Part shown: positions 1 to 5,800 of the stretch, in pieces
How positions within the stretch are numbered: the stretch's first letter is position 1
How the letters are laid out: each line of letters starts with the position of its first letter
Assembly (NCBI GenBank): GCA_900553865.1
Contig: USFC01000037.1
Coordinates: forward strand, 1-15,556
Direction of reading: 5' to 3'
Length of the DNA: 15,556 nucleotides
Origin: an uncultured Clostridium sp.
GTDB taxonomy: Bacteria; Bacillota; Clostridia; TANB77; CAG-508
Notes under the pieces: model-generated
Databases searched by the model: none
What the model was told of the DNA's origin: nothing
The model's input: only the letters and a program-made list of their open reading frames with translations
Made by a program: the position numbers and the translations under genes

Positions 1-2
1 AA

Positions 3-194
3 AAAGAATTAAATAAAAAATATAATAATAAATTTATAATTATAAAAGATGAAGAGATATTTGGAGTATATGAAGATTTACAAGAAGCTATTCAAAGTGC
101 TAAAAATATAGAAGCAGGAACATATATAATACAACAATGTACAGATAACGAAAATATACAAACATTTCATACGAGAGTGAGATTTAATGTCTAA
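3..194 (+). CDS. C-terminal part of small unknown protein upstream of the aspartic protease
   Basis: An open frame runs from the window edge to TAA at 192-194 (63 codons visible; the start lies outside). The residues read like a real protein, with alternating strand-like and helix-like stretches (FIIIKDEEIFGVYEDLQEA, then GTYIIQQCTDNENIQTFHTR) and the tail RVRFNV. The stop overlaps the start of the protease gene by 8 bases (ATGTCTAA), a sign of translational coupling and of a shared operon. From memory, small proteins with a similar ...HxRV... tail occur beside bacterial retropepsin-like genes; that is recollection, not a search. Function unknown. It may be a partner or substrate of the protease, which is inference. 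Confidence 0.6.
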   Translation, partial: KELNKKYNNKFIIIKDEEIFGVYEDLQEAIQSAKNIEAGTYIIQQCTDNENIQTFHTRVRFNV

Positions 195-726
195 TATACC
201 AGTTTCAGCTTTTACATGTAAAGCAAATGGAATAGCCAATGTTTTATTAAGTAAAGTAAAAGTTTCTGCAAATAAAGAGTTATTCAATGATGCAAGAGAA
301 AAGGAATTTGTTGGAATTTGGGATACTGGAGCAAGCAATACAGCAATTTCAAGTAAAGTTGCAAAAGAGTGTGGATTAATTCCGACAGGAAAAGCAACCA
401 TAAATACAGCAAATGGAGAAAGAGTAGTAGATACTTATATCATAGATATAGCATTACCAAACAATGTAAATATAAATGGAGTTCAAGTAACAGAATTTAC
501 AGCTGTTGAGGGGTCAGATTTATTAATTGGAATGGATATAATGTCACTTGGAGATTTGGCAATATCTAATTACGAAGGAGAAACATCTTTTTCTTTTAGA
601 ATACCTTCAACTAAACGTACAGATTATGTAGATGAAATAAATGCTAAAAAATTCAAAAATATTGGGAGAAATGACCCTTGCCCTTGTGGAAGCGGAAGAA
701 AATTTAAACAATGCTGTGGAAAATAA
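187..726 (+). CDS. Retropepsin-like aspartic protease with C-terminal SEC-C zinc motif
   Basis: 179 residues. The active-site motif D46-T-G-A-S sits in the hydrophobic context FVGIWDTGAS, typical of retropepsin-type aspartic proteases, which work as dimers of a single-Asp-motif domain. A second family signature, LLIGMDIMSLGD (about 112-123), corresponds to the ILG-type flap/core motif. The last 22 residues form a SEC-C motif, with C165-x-C167-x8-C176-C177 preceded by the typical NIGRNDP. SEC-C motifs bind zinc and, in SecA, mediate contact with partner proteins. There is no signal peptide, so a cytoplasmic location is likely. The start overlaps the preceding gene by 8 bases, and a strong terminator follows directly. 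The substrate is unknown. Protease fold 0.85, SEC-C 0.95. Confidence 0.88.
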   Translation: MSNIPVSAFTCKANGIANVLLSKVKVSANKELFNDAREKEFVGIWDTGASNTAISSKVAKECGLIPTGKATINTANGERVVDTYIIDIALPNNVNINGVQVTEFTAVEGSDLLIGMDIMSLGDLAISNYEGETSFSFRIPSTKRTDYVDEINAKKFKNIGRNDPCPCGSGRKFKQCCGK

Positions 727-749
727 AAAAGACTAGCAATAGTCTTTTT
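727..749 (+). terminator. Rho-independent terminator of the protease operon
   Basis: A perfect 9-bp stem (AAAAGACTA 727-735 / TAGTCTTTT 740-748) with a GCAA tetraloop runs into a T-run. It starts immediately after the TAA at 724-726. Confidence 0.9.
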
Positions 750-756
750 CTTTTGC

Positions 757-785
757 TTGACAAAAATAAAAATTTACAATAAAGT
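757..785 (+). promoter_or_regulatory. Putative sigma-A promoter of a short transcript
   Basis: A perfect -35 TTGACA (757-762), a 17-base spacer and a weak -10 TAAAGT (780-785, 4 of 6 matches). Transcription from here would meet the terminator at 823-848 after about 55 bases, so it would make a very short RNA unless the terminator is read through. Confidence 0.4.
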
Positions 786-791
786 AAATAC

Positions 792-806
792 GAACTTTAT
801 TAGTTC
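792..806. repeat. Inverted repeat GAACT-n5-AGTTC
   Basis: 5-bp arms with a 5-base centre (792-806), just downstream of the putative promoter. It could be a hairpin of the short RNA or a dyad for a DNA-binding protein such as the XRE regulator encoded nearby. The arms read GAAC...GTTC, the inverse order of the TTCAC...GAAC sites at 866 and 1636. Confidence 0.35.
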
Positions 807-822
807 AAAATATTTCACATAC

Positions 823-848
823 ATAGAGTCTTTATGACTCTATTTTTT
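823..848 (+). terminator. Rho-independent terminator upstream of the XRE gene
   Basis: An 8-bp perfect stem ATAGAGTC (823-830) / GACTCTAT (836-843) with a TTTAT loop and six Ts. It closes either the short unit starting near 790 or an attenuated leader of the XRE operon. Confidence 0.8.
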
Positions 849-865
849 ATACAAATTTTACTAAA

Positions 866-880
866 TTCACCATAGTGAAC
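866..880. promoter_or_regulatory. Operator-like dyad before the XRE regulator
   Basis: TTCAC-CATA-GTGAAC is a near-perfect dyad about 60 bases before the regulator start, and it lies next to a TATGAT hexamer (887-892) that could be a -10 box. A related 15-mer, TTCAC-TAAA-GAGAAC, occurs at 1636-1650. XRE/Cro-type repressors usually bind such dyads near their own promoter, so autoregulation is the likely reading (inference). Confidence 0.5.
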
Positions 881-941
881 AATAAGTATGATATTAAAAA
901 TATTAAGCATACTAAAGATGGTGATATTATTGAGAATAGAA

Positions 942-1130
942 ATGTTAATAAGACAGATAAGAGAAGAAAAGAATATAAGTTTAGAGGAATTGTCTAAAAA
1001 AGCGAATGTATCAAAAGCGCATTTAAGTTATATAGAAAGAAATGAAAAAGAACCATCAATAAGTGTGTTAGTTAAAATATCAAAAGCATTAAATGTAGAA
1101 GTAAATGATTTGTATAAAGTGGAGTGGTAG
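942..1130 (+). CDS. XRE/Cro-type helix-turn-helix regulator
   Basis: With the start at ATG 942 the protein is 62 residues, essentially one HTH_3 domain. It begins MLIRQIREEKNISLEEL, continues with the recognition-helix region KANVSKAHLSYIERNEKEPS, and ends with the typical LVKISKALNVEVNDLY. The upstream in-frame ATGs at 888 and 918 would only add a hydrophobic, non-conserved stretch, and 888 lies almost on the putative operator/-10, so 942 is preferred; the ribosome binding site there is weak. No dimerisation or sensor domain is present. It is followed after one base by a second gene, so the two form an operon. It probably represses its own promoter through the dyad at 866-880 and perhaps the site at 1636-1650. 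Confidence 0.85.
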   Translation: MLIRQIREEKNISLEELSKKANVSKAHLSYIERNEKEPSISVLVKISKALNVEVNDLYKVEW

Positions 1131-1131
1131 A

Positions 1132-1524
1132 ATGAAAGATTATTTTGAAGTAAGTTATGAAAAAGATAAAGTGTTAAGATGTAAAGATATATATAAGGAC
1201 GCATTAGTTGTTAATCTAATAGAACTACAAAGACAAAATTATAAGATAGTAGCAATAAAGGATGAGTTTAAAGAATATCATGATATGAAAGAAATATTAG
1301 AAATATATAAAGAAAGTATAGATATTGAATATGAAGATGTAAAAACAAAATTAGAGGCATATGAACTAGCTTTTGATTATTATAAGGACTTATATAGAAA
1401 TTCATATATAAGTGACGAAACATACGATAAATATATTTCAAAAATAAAAAAATATAGAAAAGAAATAAAAGATAAAGACGAATTTATAACTAAAATAAAA
1501 GATTTATATGTTCTAGGAGTATAG
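1132..1524 (+). CDS. Unknown charged helical protein, partner of the XRE gene
   Basis: 130 residues, beginning MKDYFEVSYEKDK. The start at ATG 1132 is chosen because GGAG (1121-1124), inside the end of the regulator gene, lies 7 bases upstream. An in-frame ATG at 1105 would overlap the regulator by 26 bases without a good ribosome binding site. The protein is rich in Lys, Glu, Asp and Tyr. The C-terminal two thirds (about 40-125) look alpha-helical and may form coiled coils. No catalytic motif, signal peptide or membrane segment is visible. I do not recognise the family. Genes in this position after small XRE regulators are often effector or regulatory partners of mobile or defence modules, but nothing in the sequence proves that. 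Confidence 0.7.
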   Translation: MKDYFEVSYEKDKVLRCKDIYKDALVVNLIELQRQNYKIVAIKDEFKEYHDMKEILEIYKESIDIEYEDVKTKLEAYELAFDYYKDLYRNSYISDETYDKYISKIKKYRKEIKDKDEFITKIKDLYVLGV

Positions 1525-1543
1525 GAATATACTTCTTTTTTTT
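1515..1543 (+). terminator. Terminator overlapping the stop codon of the XRE operon
   Basis: AGGAGTATA (1515-1523) pairs with TATACTTCT (1528-1536) through 9 positions, including one G-U pair, around a GGAA tetraloop, followed by T8. The stop codon TAG (1522-1524) lies in the stem and loop. Confidence 0.85.
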
Positions 1544-1635
1544 ATATTTTTCCAGCGATTCCCAGATTTTAAGAAAAATTATACGAAAATATAAAAATAC
1601 ATTTTCAAATATAAAATTTACGTTTTCATATAAAG

Positions 1636-1650
1636 TTCACTAAAGAGAAC
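1636..1650. promoter_or_regulatory. Second operator-like site, upstream of a 46-residue ORF
   Basis: TTCAC-TAAA-GAGAAC shares the pattern TTCACnnnnGnGAAC with the site at 866-880. It is followed by the AT-rich TATATAAG (1660-1667), a possible -10, and then the small ORF at 1708. This is consistent with a second target of the XRE regulator. Confidence 0.45.
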
Positions 1651-1707
1651 ACTATTCATTATATAAGAATTATAGAAGCTTCAATATAAAAGAAATGGAG
1701 AATATAT

Positions 1708-1848
1708 ATGGAAAAAGAAAATGCACTACTAATTAAAGAAATTATGCAAAATTTAAATTGGAAAGAAAGAATTGTTGCAAAAATATTTAAAGATATTTTT
1801 ATTAAAATATATAAAGTAGGTATTGCATATGGATTTAATAATAAATAA
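1708..1848 (+). CDS. Small basic protein, 46 residues, unknown
   Basis: ATG 1708 is preceded by GGAG at 1697-1700 with a 7-base gap, and the frame ends at TAA 1846-1848. The protein begins MEKENALLIKEIMQNLNWKE and ends KIYKVGIAYGFNNK. It is amphipathic, basic and predicted helical in the middle. The NWKERIVAKIFK...IYKVGI...GFNN pattern resembles short proteins carried by plasmids and integrated elements of Firmicutes, but I cannot name a family. It has its own upstream operator-like site and is followed by a repeat-rich, non-coding tail and a terminator. Coding is supported by the ribosome binding site and by sensible composition; no search was possible. Confidence 0.55.
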   Translation: MEKENALLIKEIMQNLNWKERIVAKIFKDIFIKIYKVGIAYGFNNK

Positions 1849-1851
1849 AAC

Positions 1852-1913
1852 TGCATACAAATTGCATACAAAAACATAATAAAGGCAACGTATGCCTACA
1901 AATTGAAGACAAA
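1852..1913. repeat. Two imperfect 21-bp direct repeats around a short hairpin
   Basis: Copies at 1852-1872 and 1893-1913 share TGCnTACAAATTG followed by a variant of CATACAAA, 18 of 21 positions by eye. The first copy itself contains two TGCATACAAA units. Between the copies lies a small hairpin, GGCA-ACGTA-TGCC (1884-1896). Such spacing would fit protein binding sites, but no function can be assigned. Confidence 0.5.
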
Positions 1914-1926
1914 GAGAAAAATAAAA

Positions 1927-1949
1927 TCCGGGTGGCGCCTCCAACGACG
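1927..1949. other. Isolated GC-rich block with imperfect dyad
   Basis: 17 of 23 bases are G or C, in surroundings of roughly one quarter GC. The core GGTGGC/GCCTCC is an imperfect dyad. Downstream, TCTGTT...AACAGA forms a 6-bp stem-loop. The block resembles the end of a structured RNA gene or a recombination core site, but neither can be shown. Confidence 0.3.
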
Positions 1950-1985
1950 TTTCTGTTTGAACTTTTTTAGAACAGATAGATATGA

Positions 1986-2015
1986 AAATCAATCAGTAAA
2001 ATGGTTGATTTTTTT
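1986..2015 (+). terminator. Terminator after the small-ORF transcript
   Basis: AAATCAATCA (1986-1995) pairs with TGGTTGATTT (2002-2011) over 10 positions with one G-U pair, around a GTAAAA loop, followed by a T-run. It closes the transcript that covers the small ORF, the direct repeats and the GC-rich block. Confidence 0.8.
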
Positions 2016-2128
2016 CTTTTGCGAAAAAATCATCCTCAGTTTTTAATTATTCAAATGATGTGTATATTTCAAATTTGACTAAAAAGATTAAATTGTCAGA
2101 GTCAGAAGAATATTTGAAAAATATATAA
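2009..2128 (+). pseudogene. Possible gene-tail remnant without a start
   Basis: An open frame with no start codon ends at TAA 2126-2128. Its last part, NDVYISNLTKKIKLSESEE then YLKNI, has a plausible protein composition. It begins inside the terminator T-run, so it cannot be an intact gene. It may be the tail of a gene lost by deletion, or chance; no family is recognised. Apart from this and the promoter at 2140, the stretch from 2017 to 2200 shows nothing clear. Confidence 0.2.
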
Positions 2129-2139
2129 ACTGGAAATAA

Positions 2140-2167
2140 TTGACATTTTTTTGAATCGTGATATAAT
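2140..2167 (+). promoter_or_regulatory. Strong sigma-A promoter of the toxin-like gene
   Basis: TTGACA (2140-2145), a 16-base spacer and TATAAT (2162-2167) with an extended TG one base before the -10 (2159-2160). It sits 33 bases before the GTG start at 2201. Confidence 0.85.
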
Positions 2168-2200
2168 ATATCAAACTTTGATAGAAGGAAAGCAATTATA

Positions 2201-2836
2201 GTGAAAAAAGCATATTTAGAATGTTTGAAAAAATTAAGAACTTTCAGGAAGTCTTTATTTGAAGATATAGATAAAAAACGTGGAAAGATGTATTTTACTT
2301 GGTTAAAAGATAAAACTGAAAAAGTTATGAACGAAAAAGATGAAAATTATATTTATACGAATGTAGTAAATTATACACTTCCTTATTATGTTATTACACA
2401 ATATACATTTAATAAGTCAAATAAAGCTATAAAGAATATTATCAAGAAAAATTATAGTTTTAAAGAAAACAAATATACTTTTAATAATCCTAAAATATCG
2501 GTCGATGATGTTAAGTTGTTAATGAGATATGTTTTATTTAAAAGAGGTAATGTTATTTGGCTAGATTTTGGTTTTAATATATCTAATTCTTGTTTTTCAA
2601 AAATATTTTTTATCTTTTTTAAAATTCCTAAAATCCGCATTTTTCTAAGTAAAATCAAATAAAATATTGCATTTGTAATAAAAATGTAATATAATTGTAA
2701 TATACGGTCAAAAAGAGTTTTTAAAATCAAAGAAACCTATTTCCGTAAACACATTTCAGTCGCTTTTTGAAAACAAATTGAAACATTAAAAACAGTGGAA
2801 AATATTACTATTGACGAATTTGCAAAAGGCAACTAA
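2201..2836 (+). pseudogene. Broken MazF/PemK-like toxin gene (N-terminal extension, truncated core, 3' remnant)
   Basis: The frame opens at GTG 2201 (AAGGAA at 2185-2190) and reads 153 codons to TAA 2660-2662. Residues 1-110 are a charged helical extension. Residues 115-127, RGNVIWLDFGFNI, match the first strand of MazF/PemK ribonucleases (pattern RGdvvWvdfG.NiG), but the sequence then turns into low-complexity F/I/K-rich residues. Further on, bases 2733-2836 read as a family-like tail, KPISVNTFQSLFENKLKH, then LKTVENITIDEFAKGN and TAA. The tail becomes continuous if one T is restored near 2787. About 150 bases of unrelated AT-rich sequence replace the roughly 255 expected for the toxin core. 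I read this as a dead toxin gene with its centre lost. The assignment rests on recalled motifs; no antitoxin gene is visible. Confidence 0.5.
2667..2695 (+). promoter_or_regulatory. Likely promoter of the adhesin gene, inside the toxin remnant
   Basis: TTGCAT (2667-2672), a 17-base spacer and TATAAT (2690-2695). Transcription would start near 2702, giving a leader of about 180 bases that contains the toxin 3' remnant before the adhesin ATG at 2883. No terminator is seen between them. Confidence 0.65.
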
Positions 2837-2882
2837 AATAAAATATAGAGAAGTATAACTAAAATAAAAGGATGGTAAAGTT

Positions 2883-5800
2883 ATGAAGTTTAAAAAGGGA
2901 TTATTACAAACAATAATTATGGGTACAACATTAGCTGGAATTCTTTCTATTTCGGCTACTAGTCAAGCAAGTGTAAATAATACTGGAAAACTATTAAAAA
3001 TGAACAACCCAACATATCGTGCATCTGGATATGCATATCAAGCAGGTTTAAAATCATCAAGAGGAATTAAAGAACAAGATATGTGGAAAATATACGAATA
3101 CAACACAAATGGACAAACAATAAAAAATTTAAATAATGGTTTGTATTGTTTGAAAATGGGAGTAGGATTTGGTTCAGTAAATGGAAGTGCTACACAAGAA
3201 AGAATATACAACGTGTATGCAGATATGAAAAATCCTATAGAAGCAGATAAAAACATTATAAATAGCTATAAAGCTACACTACCAAGTGCAGAAAACTATA
3301 ATGCAATCGTGTGGATTTTAGAAAACAGCTATGTACCTGCGCCATCTACTAGTCCAACAGCAGAGCAAACTGCAAATGCAGCGGCCTTTAAACAAGAATT
3401 ATTAACTAAAGCAGGAATTCCAAATAGTAAATTAAATGACGATTTAATAGATATAGTACAACAAGTAGCAATTTGGCATTTTACAAACAATGACCAATAT
3501 AAAGCAGACGAAATTACAACAGTGCAAGCTAAACTTGCAAGCCAATTAAGCTATGACTCAGTAGATGATGTATTTAACAATTGGGATTTAAGTAATGACA
3601 TAGACACTTTATATGAGTATTTTATAACAAATGCAGAAGCAAATAAAAATATAGATGTAACATCAAACTCAGCAAATCCAGTTAAATTTACTTCAAACAC
3701 ATCAAGGGTAACATTAAATGGAAACTATTACATAGCAGGACCTTACAAAATAGAACAAGTATCAGATAAAGTATATACATTAGATGGAATGTTAGTAAGT
3801 ACTAATAACCAAGCTATAAACTATACTTTACTAGATAGCAATAAACAAGACACAACAAAAACTTTAAAAGAATTAATAGGAGAAAACTTCTATTTAAAAA
3901 TACCATCTACACAAAATATAGAAAATGCTAAATTTAAAGTAGTAACAAAAATGAAACAAAATACAGTTACTTATTGGACAGTTTCAAATCCAAATAATGA
4001 CCAACCAGTAGCAGAAGTAACACCAGAAGAAAAAGTATTTGAAGAAGAAGTAACACTTAATTTATCAAACTTTGACTTAGCATTAAGAAAATTTATTACA
4101 AAAATAAATGGTGTAGCTGTAGAACCAAGCAGAGAACCAGCAGTTACAACTCAAACTATAGAAGCCTTAAAAAATAAAACAATTACAACAGTAACTAAAA
4201 CACATACAAAAACTCCAATTCAAGTAAAAATAGGAGATACAGTTTTATATACAATTAGAATATACAATGAAGGCGACATAGATGGCTATGCAAAAGAAAT
4301 AACAGACTACCTACCAGAAGGACTAACCTTAAAACAAAATAGTGCAATAAATACAGAAAATGGCTGGACAAATCCATCTGGAGATGGAAAAACAATAGTA
4401 ACAAATAAATTAGCAAACAGATTACTTGCTAAATTTAATGGTTCACAAGTAGACTATGCAGATGTACAAGTAGAATGTATAGTAAATGCACAAGCATCAG
4501 AGTTTGAACAAAGCTTGAAAAATATTGCAGAAATTACAAACCATACAGATGAAAGTGGAAATTCAATAACAGATAGAGATTCTGTTCCAAAAGATTTAAC
4601 AGAAGAACAAAAAAATAACTATAACCCAGGAACTTCAGAAGAAGGATGGGGTTATGAAGATGATGATGACTATGAAGAATTAATATTACCAGGCAAACCA
4701 TTTGACTTAGCATTAAGAAAATTTATTACTAATATAAATGGAAAAGAATTAGTAAAAGAAGATGGTACATATTTAAGAGAACCAACAATCGACTTAACAC
4801 CATTAATAAATGGTACAGGGACAACAGCTGAATATAAACATCCTAAAAATCCAATTGGAGTAGCTGTAGGAGATATAGTAATTTATACATTAAGAATATA
4901 CAATGAAGGCGAAATAGATGGATATGCAAGCAAAGTTACAGACTATTTACCACCACAATTGGAATTTGTAATTGATGATGAGGAAAACTTTAACGCAAAA
5001 TATGGATGGGTAATAGATTCTTCATTAAGAAAAGCAAGCACATCATATTTAGCAAAACCAACAATAGACCCAGAAGATACATTAATTAAAGCATTTGACG
5101 GAACAAAATTAGACTACAAAGAATTAAAAATAAAATGTAGAGTAAAATCTACAAAGGACTTAGATAAAGTAATTACAAATATTGCAGAAATTACAGATTT
5201 CACAGATGCTAATGGAAATACTATAAGAGATAGAGATTCACAAAAAGAAAATGTAGTTTTACCAAGTGATGCAAACTTACCAGACTACAAAGGAAAGGAA
5301 TCTAACAAATCTATATTAACAGATAGTAATTACCATTACAAAGGACAACAAGATGACGACGATTTTGAGAAATTAATATTAGAAGAATTTGACTTAGCAT
5401 TAAGAAAATTCATTACAAAAATAAATGAAATACCTGTAACAAACAGAGTTCCAGTATTCACAAATGTAAAAGATGAAAATGGAAACTATATATATGAACA
5501 TACAAAAGAACCAATAGAAGTAGACAGTACAGATATTGTTGAGTACACACTTCGCATATATAATGAAGGTGACATTGCAGGATATGCTAAAGAAATAAAA
5601 GATAATATTCCAGAAGGATTAGAATTTTTACCAGAACATGAAACAAACAAAGAATATCGTTGGATTATGTTAGACGAAAGTGGAAATGAAACAACAGATG
5701 TAAATAAAGCAAAAGCTATAACAACAGACTATTTATCTAAAGAGCAAGAAAAAACATTAGGAGTAAACTTAATACAACCATTTGACAGCACAAGAACATC

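Noticed and set aside
888..941. Longer XRE protein from ATG 888
   Set aside because: It adds 18 non-conserved hydrophobic residues and the start overlaps the operator/-10 region.
1921..1950. GC-rich block as the 3' end of a tRNA or tmRNA
   Set aside because: No cloverleaf, T-loop or CCA end can be folded; the resemblance is limited to GCGCCTCCA.
1921..1960. GGGTGGCGCC block as a T-box antiterminator
   Set aside because: The T-box core needs GGGTGGnACCGCG; here ACC is GCC, no specifier stem is visible, and no synthetase or amino-acid gene follows the terminator.
2452..2730. Minus-strand ORF starting MRILGILKKIKNIF at 2640
   Set aside because: No ribosome binding site, and after about 20 residues it runs into the antisense of the toxin-like gene. 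It could be a fragment of an inserted piece but is not a gene.
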